64,000 nucleotides of DNA, taken from positions 18,210,320 to 18,274,319 of the forward strand of contig CM042086.1 of the NCBI GenBank assembly GCA_023512835.1, in the 5' to 3' direction. This document shows, in pieces, positions 47,105 to 61,201 of this stretch. The notes under the pieces were generated by a model. It had not been told where the DNA came from. It did not search any database and saw only the letters and a list, made by a program, of their open reading frames with translations. Origin of the DNA: Taxillus chinensis (lineage: Eukaryota > Streptophyta > Magnoliopsida > Santalales > Loranthaceae). The first letter of the stretch is position 1. Every line of letters begins with the position of its first letter. The translations under genes were made by a program, and so were the position numbers.

Positions 47105-47500
47105 TTATCTCACTTAAGAGCACTAGTAGTAAATTTTTTATAAAAATTTATTTTTTTTTATTTAGGGAAAAAAAGTTAAAAAGTTATAAATTATTCTAGT
47201 AGAAGTTTTATATTTAACTTTCTTTATAAAATTTGTATAATATTTCTCAACGTATAAGAAAGCACTGTTTACCCTATAATTATTAAATTATATATAAAAA
47301 AATTTCTCCTACCTCTCTCTTTTTTGTTTCTCATAATTTTTACTTTTATTTCATATTAAATTAAAAAAAATTATTGTTAAATAAAAAAAATAGTATAAAA
47401 TCTTATGTTAATTATATGAGTAATTAAGTGAATCTATTGTAATGTATATTTATATAGGAAAATAAAAAATAATTTAAATATGTAAAAGTAGAAAAAATAA
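47105..47500 (-). mobile_element. AT-rich MITE, copy 1 (matches 62290-62640 inverted)
   Basis: It begins AAGAGCACTAGTAGTAAA. The reverse complement shares text with 62500-62620, such as TTTTTTTATATATAATTTAATAATTATA next to AAACAGTG, and a TTAAATATAA stretch. Two copies in opposite orientation in one window indicate a dispersed family. Confidence 0.6.
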
Positions 47501-47839
47501 GTTGATATCTGCCCTAAGTATATCACATACTATCTATATCACATCTTAACCATATCACATGTTACTTATTTGGTAGGTGTATATACCATTTATTTTATAC
47601 TTTTAATTTTACCTTTTCTACATTTTTATTTCCATCATTTTTACTGTTAATCAAAATTTTACAGCTGACAATTCCTTGCTATGTTGAATTCAAATATATG
47701 TGATTCTTTTTTCCTAATACAAGTGCCTCCACTGTGTTCTCAATTAATTTATGTTGGGTTTAAAAACCAAACGAGGTCATACGATCTGAGTTCAGATTAG
47801 ATTATGAGAGGAACAGTTCATTGTCATTAAAAAAATAAA

Positions 47840-48201
47840 AATAGAGAGAGAGAGAGAGAAGTAAAGCTCGTGGCTGAAATGAAAGGAAGGGCGCAAAGAA
47901 CGGCTGATCAGTCCGTAAATAGGACGACGTAAGCGCATGCAGACAGACGGACAGAGGGGAGAGAGAGAGAGAGAGAGACCCGGACGACGTATGGGGGGAA
48001 AGGGTGTGGTTGAGGGCATGCAATGGCCTTATAAAAGGGCCGGAGAGGGACTCCAACTTCAATCCCGTGGGAGAGTACAGTTACGTACCTGCCTTCTTCC
48101 ACCGGCGATTGAGGAGGCAGCAGATAAGGCCGGCAGGAGACAGAGACACACGCCCTTTATACGGAGGCTAGGGAGTCGTCGATAAAGGGAGAGAGGGAGC
48201 A
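47840..48201 (+). promoter_or_regulatory. Promoter region of the second SKS gene
   Basis: (GA)n tracts are at 47842-47860 and about 47957-47979, a CATGCA element at about 48016-48023, and a TATA box (TATAAAA) at 48030-48036, 166 bp before the ATG. GAGA tracts can be bound by plant BPC factors; that is inference here. Placement and spacing fit a normal promoter. Confidence 0.6.
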
Positions 48202-49792
48202 ATGGGCAGTCGCAACATGATGCTAGCCTTGCTTCTGTGTCTCTCTGCCGGCGCCTCCGTGCTGGTACGGGCCGAAGACCCTTACATTTTCCTCACCTGG
48301 AACGTTACCTACGGTACCATCTCCCCACTCGGTGTCCCCCAGCAGGGCATCCTCATCAACGGCGAGTTCCCCGGCCCCAACATCAACTCCACCACCAACA
48401 ACAACCTCGTCATCAATGTCTTCAACCATCTCACCGAGCCCTTCCTCCTCACCTGGTATATATATATATATATATACACACACACGCATCAAACCAGCTA
48501 TATATTCATTCGTGTCTGAATTTTTATAATAAGTACTATATATATTCATATCTAGGAAATGTACGTGCAATGTTTACAAATTCGTTATTACAAATTTATG
48601 CACAATTGCACATATATACACACATGATACATACATATATATATATATGTGTGTGTGTGTGCGCGCGCGCGCAGGTACGGTATCCAGCAGAGGAAGAACT
48701 CGTGGCAAGAGGGGATGCCCGGAACAACCTGCCCCATTGCACCGGGGACGAACTATACGTATCACTTCCAGGTGAAGGATCAGATAGGGAGCTACTTCTA
48801 CCACCCCAGCACCGAATTGCACCGTGCCCTCGGTGCCTTCGGCGGCCTCCACATCCACACCCGCCTTCTCATCCCTGTCCCATACGCCGACCCCGAGGAC
48901 GAATTCACCGTCCTCATCGGCGACTGGTACGGCAGGAGCCACGGAGACCTGAAGAACACCCTAGACAGCGGCCGCTCCCTCGGCCGCCCCAGCGGCGTCA
49001 TCATCAACGGCAAGTCCAAGTCCGACCAGCCCTTGTTCTCCATGAAGCCCGGGAAGACCTACCGATACAGAGTCTGTAACACTGGCATAAAGACATCCCT
49101 CAACTTCAGGTTCCAAGGACACCAGATGAAGTTGGTGGAGACGGAAGGGTCCCACACCGTGCAGAACACGTACGACGCCTTGGACATCCACGTCGGACAG
49201 TGCTACACGGTTCTGGTCACCGCCGACCAGAAGCCCATGAACTACTACCTGGTCGCCTCCACCCGGTTCCTCAAGGAAGTCATCACCGCCACTGCCCCCG
49301 TGGAGTACGTTGGGAGCAAGGTCCCCGCCTCCCCGGTCCTCCCCGAGGCTCCCGTCGGCTGGGCCTGGTCCCTCAACCAGTTCCGTACCATGAGGTGGAA
49401 CCTGTCGTCCAGCGCTGCAAGGCCCAACCCCCAGGGTTCATACCATTACGGCGCCATCAACATCAGCCGCACCATCAAGTTTGTCAACACGGAAGTCCGG
49501 GTGGACGGCAAGATCAGGTACGCCGTCAATGGCGTGTCCCACGTCGAAGCTAGCACCCCCTTGAAGCTCGCCGAGTACTACGGTTTGGCCGACAAGGTCT
49601 TCAAGTACAACCTCATTGGTGACGTGCCCCCGGCAGACGACGTGAAGGTCACCCTGGCCCCCAACGTCCTGAACATCACCTTCCGTAGTTTCGTTGAGAT
49701 CATCTTCGAGAACCACGAGAATTCTATTCAGACTTGGCATCTTGATGGCTACTCCTTCTTCCCTGTCGCGTAAGTAATTATTAATCAGAGAG

Positions 49793-49828
<36 letters not shown>

Positions 49829-50203
49829 TCAATTATCATATGACATGTCACAGATTATATAATACAAAATGGTGATAAAGTAAAAAAAAACAATTAATGC
49901 AGAATGGAGCCAGGGAAGTGGACTCCGGCGAAGAGGGACAACTACAACTTGCTCGATGCCGTGAGCAGGCACACCATTCAGGTGTACCCCCACTCATGGA
50001 CGGCAATAATGGCGACCATCGACAACGCTGGTATGTGGAACTTGAGGTCTTCGATGGCCGACAGGAGATACCTCGGACAGCAGCTGTACATCAGCGTGCT
50101 GTCCCCGGAGAAATCCGTGAGGGACGAGTACCCTTTGCCAGACAGCGTTGAGGTTTGCGGGATAGTGAAGGATATTCCAAGGCCTGCTCCTTACTACGTG
50201 TAA
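48202..50203 (+). CDS. SKS: SKU5-similar (SKS) multicopper-oxidase-like protein, 549 aa
   Basis: Exons 48202-48455, 48675-49769 and 49903-50203 (TAA), with the same phases and total (549 aa) as the copy at 34478-36736. A signal peptide (start MGSRNMMLALLLCLSAG, cleavage near LVRA-EDPY) precedes three cupredoxin domains: FLTWNVTYGTISPLGVPQQ, TYRYRVCNTGIKTSLNFRF and the C-terminal HTIQVYPHSWTAIM. Copper ligands are replaced as in the other copy (HWHG becomes LTWYGIQ; IQTWHLDGYSFF at the C-terminal site), so it is expected not to oxidise. It is likely secreted and acts at the cell surface or wall, like pollen-type Arabidopsis SKS12/14. Intron 1 is bounded by dinucleotide repeats at both splice sites. 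GC-rich exons contrast with AT-rich flanks. Confidence 0.93.
48456..48674 (+). repeat. Dinucleotide repeats at both ends of SKS intron 1
   Basis: The donor runs straight into (TA)n(CA)n (48456-48486), and the acceptor is the end of (AT)n(GT)n(GC)n (about 48634-48674, ending GCGCGCAG). No pyrimidine tract precedes the AG. Alternating purine-pyrimidine DNA of this kind can adopt Z-form. Confidence 0.85.
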
Positions 50204-51030
50204 AGCGGCGTCTCCACCTGACTTAAACCAGCTGTCTCTGCTATGACACGAGCAGACGAAGACATCTACACGATGATCTTTGGTGTACCTTTCTGATTTT
50301 TTTTTTCTGTTAAAAAAAATAATTGGGAGGGTTACAAATATATGTTGATGTGCTGAGTCTGCTGACTCGTGTCTATATATTCATATATTGCGGAATATAT
50401 ATTTAAGACTTCGAAATTTTGTGCTGTTTTTTTTGTCGTCTTCTTCTTCTTCTTCTTCTTCTCATATATTATTGTTATTATTTAAATCAAGTGCTGTCTA
50501 TTGAATGAATGTCACTCAACTATAATCAGAGAGTGAGGGAAGTATGGGGAAAAAATCATATATGGAGACGAACAGATTACAGATGAATGAATGCAACAAT
50601 AAAAGTTGAGTTAATTAATTAAAATAATTAAAAGACATGCCTTTTAAGTAGAAAGCAACAAATCACAATTTACTAAGTTGTCACCATTTTCAAATTTAAG
50701 GCATATGCGTTTCTTTTAGCAAATCACAGTTTCATCTCTGTGAGGAATAAATTTTATTCAAAATTTAGCTATAAATTTTTAAAATTTATGCTACCGAACA
50801 AAATTTAACATTTATATTAAAATATTGATTTCAGTATTTCATAACGTCAAAACCTGAATAAAAAAATATGGGATCTTAAAATCTACTTTATTTTCTTTCT
50901 CAATAAAATAAAAGCATCTTCAACTTCAATAGTAAAAATTATAGTAAAATTTTGCTACTTCAATTTATAAGTTATACGAAAAGTTATAGTTTTTTTTGTA
51001 AGTAAATATAAATAATTTTTTAACTTTAAC
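50204..51030. other. SKS 3' flank, AT-rich
   Basis: A (TTC)n tract is at 50441-50461. No gene is seen. Confidence 0.4.
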
Positions 51031-51850
51031 TAATGTGTTACGTTAACCTTATTCCAAAATTTCAATTTGCCCCAAACCAAAACCTACAAGCTCCCACGTC
51101 GCCTATCCCCTATCGCCTCCCGACCCCAGTGACACCCTCCTTCACGGTGGCGCCACCTTCCCCTACAACTCCCTCCTCCCCAACAACGGCCTCCTTCTAT
51201 AGACTCGTGATCGCGCGCCCCTTAGCCCACAACCCCCATCACGCCACTCCCTCCCTCCCTCTCCGGCCCGTTGAGCGACCGCCTCAAACCCATAACCCCA
51301 CAGTGGCGCCCTTGTCACGATCAACAACATGGTGGAGCGCACCTCCCGAAGGTGGAGATCATGCAGGTAGGCGACTACAAATGGCGAGATCCGCTTCGAT
51401 CTGGATCTCTCCTTCGACCATCCTTACCCTCCAACCAAGATCATCTTCATCCCCGACAAGGAGTGCTAGAAACCCCCAACCTTTTCACCACCTACAATGA
51501 CTTCCTCACCTCTGTCGGGTCACCGACACCCACTCCTCCGACGATGGTTTCTCTTTCTCTTTCGACTCCTCTTACGGTCCCTCCTCCCATCACGTACCAC
51601 TGCGGTCACCAAGTCAGCTACTGCGCGGAGCTCAGGTGTCTCCTCAACGGCAACAAAGTAGAGACCAATGGTATTAGAGATTTTGATATTTTAGAATTTG
51701 AAGAGTAGATAGAGAAAGGATAAATTGGATAAAATAACAGTGGAAAATAAATAAATAAAATAAAATTAGAGCATTAGCAAAAATAATACTCCAACTAAAC
51801 CTAACTTTAATACCAATTAAAGTTTATTCCTTAAAACTTGAATAAGGGTA
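50915..51850. mobile_element. Possible gene-capturing non-autonomous element (tentative)
   Basis: A GC-rich, coding-like core (about 51033-51710) lies between AT-rich flanks that carry AGCATCTTCAACTTCAAT on the left and TTAGAGCATTAGCAAAA on the right. These are like the ends of other plant elements with GAGCAT termini. The core has three open overlapping frames; one reads [20 protein letters not shown] then IFIPDKEC, which looks like an exon of a cellular gene, but I do not recognise it. No terminal repeat or target duplication could be proved. Confidence 0.35.
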
Positions 51851-52111
51851 ATTAATTTATCAATTTTATATAACTGATGTGGAGTGTGATTGGGGCTTAC
51901 GTCACCCTGCGTCGTGGTACGCTACTAAATTTTCTTCTTTTTTTTTTTTTGGCACCCAATTCCAATATCAAGGGTTTCTGGGTGTGTTTGGGAAAAAAAT
52001 GGGGTGGGGGTGGTGGAATGAATCTCGATAAATTTGGGATCAAATCGAACAATTGATCGGTCTGTTCCCGACGGAGCAGCAGGACCTGTTCTGCTCTTGA
52101 CTGCAGAAAGA

Positions 52112-53961
<1,850 letters not shown>

Positions 53962-54728
53962 AGGACCGCACACAACTATTTTTATTTAGGGTGGTGCTGC
54001 AGGAAACCTCTGTATGTTTTTGGTTTTTTTTAAATTATTTAACCAATACATAACATTTTGAGCTGTAAATTTGTTGCTAGTGTCATTGACTCCCAAGTGC
54101 AGTGCTTCCGTTAGTTAATCTTTCTAAATGTCGCCCATTGTAGGGGACACAAGATTGCTTCAAGTAAATTGCTTTGAATTAAAGCATCTTATCAAGCACT
54201 CGTAAATTGCTTTCATGCTTAACTGCCCTATACTTAAACTGCATGAAATGTCAGGGGGCATGCCCTAAGCTCATGATCATTGCAGTCCTTGATTAGAATT
54301 AGGGTAATAGGTTTTGTAGATGGTTTCAAATGATCAAAGTTAGCTCCCCAGAACCTGTCATTAACTAGCCATTGTGGATCTGAAATTCTGGATTGAGGTG
54401 GATGTTTCTTTTTATCTGTAAATCTTTTCAAGTTATACAATCATTTTGCAATGTTCACACATTAAAAGGCTTTCAGCAAAAGTTCAGTCAAATCGGATTC
54501 AGCAACATAGCACTTAGCAGGGTCTCCACCATACTTGATAACAGCAACCATTAAGTCTCAACTCTCAAGCAAAGCTAATTAACTGGTTTAGAGCATATGC
54601 TGGCGTTTCACAGCTCACACTTTCCACGCCTAAAAGGTGCACACAACCACACCATATTTACAACAGGCAAGCTTATTTCAGTTTTTTTAAAGTCCACTAA
54701 TGCATATTTGCTCTGCCCCCTTGATCAT
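53962..54728. other. Intergenic region between convergent ALKBH6 and CBSX3
   Basis: 768 bp hold the two 3' UTRs. No further gene is seen. Confidence 0.5.
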
Positions 54729-56143
54729 CTAGTAACCACCATGTATGAATGCTTCTAGGCGGTCCAATTCTTGTCGATGCTCGATCACCACAGCTCGAAC
54801 CACATCTCCAATTGACACCATGCCAATCATGTCCTTGTCACGAATCACTGGGATATGCCTGATGCGATTATCTACAAAATAATATTTCCAAACACGTCAA
54901 TAATTGTGGGAGTTAACAATATTTCCAAACATGTCAATAGTTTTGGCTATGGGATTAAATAACTAAACCAATTGGTGCGCCCCGAGAAGAAGACTAAAAG
55001 AAGTACCCGTCATCAGTTGCATCGCCACCAGAACTTTGGTTTGAGGTGTGACCGTTATAAGCTTGTTCTGTAATCATGGCATAAAATGATTAAAAAATCT
55101 TGATTCATGCATAAGATACATATGATCAAACTCATATGATTATATAAGGAAGATTCTATGCTTTCGGAACAAATACTATAACAGGCTCTAAACACCCAGA
55201 GTCCAAAATCCAAATTAAAGTCGGGAAAGTACATTGCATGAACAAATTTTACCTCGTCAGTCATGATGTCCCCAACCTTAGTGGACTTCGATGATCTTCC
55301 TTGTACTATTATCTTCCTGAGATAATCTGGAAACAGATGGATCATAATCAAAGCAGTTAATTCGGCAAGTCAAACCATAAAATCTATGTCGGAGCCAAAT
55401 CTGTCACCAAAGAAAGTTACATAAATGAGTAAAAAATGAACCCGTCACGTCCTTGATCTTGTAACACACTTATTTTGTGAATGTACTGGAGTCTCAAATT
55501 CCTCCACGACATTTAAACGTGATTCAGTCCTGGCATAGAACTTGAACTTGCCCAATTGATTGAAATGATAGATATAAAATACGAAACCTTTTCTACCTCT
55601 CTCTGTGATGATTCCAGCAAGAGATTTCTGCTCTCCAGGTTTCACCACCACCAAGGCTCCAACATTGTGGTGTGTCATCTACAGTGAAAATGAATGGTCA
55701 ACAAGTTATACCCTCCATGCCATTAGCTTGTTAAATGTTGCATGTGCAGTGCTATCGATACATTTTTGTGCTTGCTTGTGGCTCTCTTCTTACATGTACA
55801 CATCATTGTCATTGATTGATCAAGGATAGTAAAACGAAAAAAAGGAAAAAAAGAAAGAAAGGAAAAGCCTACAAATGCGTACCGATTTCACGGCATCATA
55901 GACAGAGTCATCCATGGTGCACCAAAGCCAGGAGCCATCAGCACCTTTACCTTTAGCTTTCAAAATGTCCGAGATTGTGGTGCTTTCAAACCCATGCTCT
56001 TGCATAAGAACAGATGAAGCCGACGACTCGAAGCGGGAGGGCAAAACAGGCCGCATGATCGGATTCAACAGACGGATGTGTTGAAGAACAGCATTCTTGA
56101 TGATGTTTCCATGTGAGAAGAATGTTTGAGCTGCCCTTCGCAT
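54729..56143 (-). CDS. CBSX3: Mitochondrial CBS-domain protein CBSX3-like, 206 aa
   Basis: Five exons: 56143-55883, 55678-55597, 55326-55253, 55067-55007 and 54871-54729. Phases agree and give 206 codons plus TAG, the same length as Arabidopsis CBSX3 (At5g10860). The N-terminus is Arg-rich with few acids (MRRAAQTFFSHGNIIKNAV), as expected for a mitochondrial presequence. Two CBS domains follow: SWLWCTMDDSVYDAVKSM with GALVVVKPGEQKSLAGII and TERDYLRKIIVQGRSSKST, then ITVTPQTKVLVAMQLMTD and HIPVIRDKDMIGMVSIGD. The C-terminus ends FIHGGY. The family binds adenosine ligands and regulates mitochondrial thioredoxin o2. It is convergent with ALKBH6. A 5' UTR intron is possible upstream of 56143. Confidence 0.93.
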
Positions 56144-57100
56144 TTTTTTGTCTCTTCAAAACCCAAGAAAAAAAATAAGAGGGAAACACACACACACAAG
56201 ATAAAAACAGAGCACAGTAGATCCCATAAACATAAAACATTACAAATAATATTAAACACGGATACTAGGATTTGATGGATTTACTCTTATCTTATTATTT
56301 ATGAGGTTATTCCAGTGTGATTGATGTTCTTATCAAGTATAACAGGAGGTGCCAGCATCTGATCTGATGATGATGAACATGGAAAACATGATTTCTACAG
56401 TAGAAATGTCCAGTATGAAAATTCGGATAGAACTAAATATAACGCTAGCAGAGTCGGTCAGGCGCAACCAAACGATCTGCGCAAGTTGAAAGGTGACGAC
56501 AATTTTAATAGGTACAGACCAAAGACGCGTTTGAGTTAAATAGGCTAATACGAGGTTTGAGGTTTCATGATTAAATGATTTTAAATAGTGTTCAAATCTC
56601 AAACAACTAGAATAATAGAGGAGCAACCTTTTGGATCGATCCGGTGAGTATGGAGATCAAGTGAGGGTTCCACTGCTGACTGGAGCTCTCGTGCGGGTGA
56701 GAGAAAGTGACTACTGCCGCTTTAAGTGTCAGAGGTCCCAAGAGCAGGAGAAAGCGAACAGTCGACATGCGTAATCTTTTAACCAGCAACTTTGAACAGT
56801 CGTGATTTGGTTGTCCTTTTACCTTCACATTGACTTCTTATATTTTAAACAGTTAAATGGAAGTATAATATTAATAAATCGTTTAATCACTTTTCTAGTA
56901 AACTCACTATTATATATATATATATATATATAATGAGAGATTGGTTTTGTGACATAATATACTAGCACCTACATCTTAACATGATAATTGTATGCTAATG
57001 AGTAGGATTTGAGTAATAAGATCGGTTTGATCACCTTTCGAGTATTTAAGAGCTTTCCTTGACTTGGTGTGCTTCATTGATATACCCAAGGTGGCTTGAG
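56144..57100. other. CBSX3 upstream region
   Basis: Promoter and 5' UTR by position. A (TA)n tract is at about 56912-56931. A short frame on the minus strand (56607-56828) has no known domain. Confidence 0.4.
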
Positions 57101-59850
57101 TAATATGATGTATTTAATTTTGTATTTTGGTGTGCAAAAAGTGAGGCCTGTGTAATGAGCCCCAAAAATATGTCCCAAAATTGATCCTCACCCTTTGAGA
57201 CTGCTCAACACGTTCCCTATTTGACTGTCAATGATGTTGTCAAGGAGCATGTGATAGACGATCCTCGATGTAGCGTGTGATGAGAATCCCGTGGAATGGG
57301 GATAGGTTTGTTGAAGGAGGGGCAAGATCGGCATTTGAAAATTAGTTGGGAGAGCGAGAGAGAAAGGTCGGAGAAATATAAAGATGGAAGACTTTGTGGA
57401 ATCAATCAGAAGTGTCCGGAATTGATAGAAATAAAACATAATAAATATATTAAAAATAATTTTTAAAAATATATATAAACATAAACATAAAATGAAATTT
57501 TGGGTTAATAATAGGGGGTTTTGGATTCAATAGTGGGTTAATAATGATCAGAAGCATGCGGTGTAGAAATGAAAAATAGGGGGGGGGGGGCTCTTTAACT
57601 CATCTTTGCAATTAATTTTTGGTTTTTTCATTGTCGGTTTGGCTGAGATATTCCATATTTAGGTATAATATTGCCAATTTATTTACTGGGTCTGGCATGT
57701 CTGAGTTTGTCATGTGAGTCTGTGACTGTTTGCCTGACTGGTTTGGGTCGACTGTTGGTATTTTATAATTTTTAGTTTTACTAAAATTGAATTGTGATTC
57801 TACAAATGGTTATGATTGATTAATAATAATTTGAAAATTTTATTTTTTGTTTAGAAGTTATGAATTTATGAATGATTATGTGTTTAAATCACGGAATGGT
57901 TGACTGTAAATTATGCTTGTTTTCTAATTTTACATTATTCTTAAAATTATAATAAAATAATAATAATAAATTAATATATAATTATAAAAATTATTATTTT
58001 AAAATATATAATAAATAAGGGCCCCGCCTTAAACTCCTGTCTTGGGTCAATTAGTTGATATATTCTTCACATTAATTATTGAGGGTTGGTGGTAGGAGGC
58101 CCCAGCCGAGATGTTGCGCCCTCGGACTCCCGATAACTATATGGTCAAGAGTCCTTGCCTAAACATACAAATAATTAACTCTTCAAATCCTCAAATACGG
58201 GTCATTACACTAATGCTCAATTAGCAATTTGATGATCAAATAGAAATTCGACTAATGGACTATGACCAAATAAGTTTAGCAATGTAAACTTCCTTAGCAA
58301 TGTGTACTTCCTTTTATGATGTTGCACTACCTCTTGTGATTGACCATATTCTTACTTTTGTTCGTTCCTTTTTTTTTTGGTGATTTTACCTTGTGTGGGA
58401 TTTTTGATTCTAATAATTGTTTTCTTTTTGCCTTGCCTCAACATATCTTGAGATCTTATGCAAAGACCCATATTAAGGTAAGCTCAATAAATAGTGGTTA
58501 AATAATGATTGATAATACCTAGATACCAATGTGGTTGTTAGTGCGAGTATTTTAACTGCATTTGGGCCTGAATTGGACTTTGGATCCTTGAATCATCATT
58601 TTTGTAATGTTAGTGATATTTTAGGATTTATTAACTTGTTATTATTACTTTTAGTAAAAAAAAAGGGATTAATTAATCATGAGTTATTTGATAATTTTCT
58701 GTGGTTAAAAAAGTGATTTGTTGATCAATTAAGCCTTTTAATAAGAGTTTTTGGAAATTAAAAAGGATATTTCGAATTTTGAAGATAAGAGACTTCTTAA
58801 AGTCCTAGGAGGATTCAAACTCTTGTTATTTGAGGACTCCTGGAAAGTTTTGGGAAGAAGAAGGAGAAAGAAGGCCATAACTTGATATTCTGAAGGCGTT
58901 TTTGAGTTTTTCTAGCTGTTTTTCACGACCCAGCCAATTTCCAGAGATTAAAAGTAAGTGATGATTCTATCCTTTTACTTCTCCTAGGGGTTGATAGTAT
59001 CTATAGGATTCATTTAAATTTGAAGATTAATCTTAAAATGAATAAGTTTTGCATGTAACTAAGATATGATTTAGAAAACCGTAAACTTGAACGAGATAAC
59101 TATGTGAGGACTTGATATAACTTATAGTTTATAGAAAGAAACTTGATTAGTATGGTGTTTTGAGGTTTAAAGACCTTATCTTTAGGTATTATTATTATTA
59201 TAATATATATATATATGTACGCCGTACACAGCCGAATAATTATAGACATATATAATTAGTTTTGGCTTAATTATTATAATAATTATATTATATATATATA
59301 TATATGAACTGTGATTTAAAAAATTATTAATTTGAATCGGTTTGATTTATTAATTTTTGAATTTTTAAAAATTGAAATAATATATAATAAAAAAATGTGC
59401 GTACATCAATACTAATATATATTGAATTTATAATTTTAAAGGTCTTAAAATTATATAACATAGTTCGTAAACATAACACATTATGTATTAATAAATTATT
59501 TTAAATAAATAAATTTAAAAACATAAAATAATAAATAAATAAATAAATAACAATACTATTAAATTCGATTCGATTTAAACAACGATTTTGAAATTCTAAA
59601 ACAAATCAAACCAATAATATTATTTGATTTCAAACTCAACCAATTTAATTTTGTTCGGTTTTGGCGGTTTGATAAATTAAATTGGTGATTTGAGCGGGTT
59701 AATTTAGATCGATTTTAGCGGTTTAGAGTTTCACCCCTAACTTAGATTGTGCTAATTATAATTTTAGATAATATATATAAATTACACAGTTCATATCACT
59801 GCTTAAAGGTATAAGATGACAATGAGGAAGGACGGGGAAATACAGGACGA
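57100..59850. other. AT-rich repetitive spacer
   Basis: No supported gene. It contains a G-run at 57581-57591, (TA)n at about 59204-59215 and 59289-59305, (AAAT)n near 59530-59550 and an LTR-like end GGGTCATTACA at about 58199-58209. Much of this is probably old LTR-element debris, but I cannot prove boundaries. Confidence 0.4.
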
Positions 59851-59859
59851 ATTGATGCT

Positions 59860-60100
59860 AGTAGCGTGCCTGTGACACACCCTCCATGGGTAGTCAGAAT
59901 GGGCTAGCACTTAGCCATCATGAGCACAGGGGCGATTCGTGGGGGTGCTTGTGACGCCCCCGCTACAAGCTATCACCATGGGTAGAGTACATTAGGACCT
60001 GAGGCACAGATGCCCAAAATGGTTAAGGTGTTAATTTTAGAAACCTTGCTAATATAATGTTTGTTAAACCTTAAAAATTGGTATCTAAGCAGAAATTTTA
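59860..60100 (+). mobile_element. LTR-element debris with primer-site-like sequence
   Basis: TTGGTATCTAAGCAG at 60078-60092 resembles the initiator Met tRNA primer site TGGTATCAGAGCA. The preceding GC-richer stretch has TGTGACGCCCCCGCTACAAG, as in many plant LTRs. Upstream and downstream coding regions are absent. Confidence 0.4.
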
Positions 60101-61193
60101 AATGTCCGTATTTGGTTTAGCTCCATATATAGCCAAAGATTGTGTTAATATTATCTAGATAATAATATAAATCATTGATATGAATATTTTAATTATAATT
60201 ATGTCTAATTTAGAGTTTAGCATATCGTAAGTTTATTTATTTATTATAATTATTACTTTTATTAATTATTTTCTCTAGATAATACATGATTTTCTATATC
60301 ACTACCTTGGTCTGTCATCATACTTTTCTTGCTACTCTAATCGGCTAACCCATCTCTCTCTTGTTCTAGGCTTCCCATTTTCTTCATTTATTGTCCAGCC
60401 ACCCACTTCTATAGTGGAAAAATAGCATCCGCTATCCTGTAATGACGTTGTTGTGGCCATTATGACAAGAGTTTAATTTTCACACCAAATAAGCACCCTA
60501 TAAAGGTCATTTATAAGGTATATGTAATATAAAGTATTACATCCTACAAAGTTCATTTATTGGGAGCTAACATCCTAATATAAAGCATATGTAATATAAT
60601 GTAACAACAAATGTTCGAACTCAGGTTTTTATGTCATTTCTTAAGTGTATATAGATACTTTTAATACTATAATAAGAGGCTTACTTTAGTATCTATATAT
60701 ATGGTTGTAAACCCTAGTGATGTATTGTTGTTGAGAATAATAAAACAAAAAAAACGCCGTCTCTCTCCCGTGGACGTACTCGATTTTGGGGAACCACGTA
60801 AATCCTGTGTTCTTGTGCAATCGCGTGTGTGTGTGTGTCGATCCTATTGTTCTACATATCACGTACTCCATATATTGAATGTTAAGCTTCATAACCTTTA
60901 TAAAGATAAATGATATTGCTTTAAGAGAAATTTGCACCTAATTAATGTTGTTCCTTAACATGTTTTTTCTATATAAGCCATAGTATATATTCAAATTAAA
61001 TTTCCCAATGGCTTGGTGGTCAATTTAAGCTAAAACTTGCAACCAATTTGGAACACAAAACCAAATATTTTTCAAATGTATAGTTCAAAAGCAAATGATC
61101 GTGCATGTGATTATAGAAAACCATATTGATATGATAGACTTATAACCAAGAATACCCACAATTTTAGTTATGGAAAAGCCATGAACACTTTTG
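60100..61193. other. AT-rich non-coding spacer
   Basis: A (GT)n tract is at 60824-60838. No gene is seen. Confidence 0.4.
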
Positions 61194-61201
61194 GTGAGGT
61201 G

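Noticed and set aside
48223..49191. Long open frames antisense to the SKS exons
   Set aside because: They mirror GC-rich coding sequence and have no domain; shadows of the SKS gene.
56607..56828. Minus-strand frame upstream of CBSX3 as a small gene
   Set aside because: No homology recognised; it more likely lies in the CBSX3 promoter or 5' UTR.
57188..57439. Minus-strand frame rich in Leu/Ser as a secreted peptide
   Set aside because: It lies in repeat-type DNA and has no clear start context or domain.
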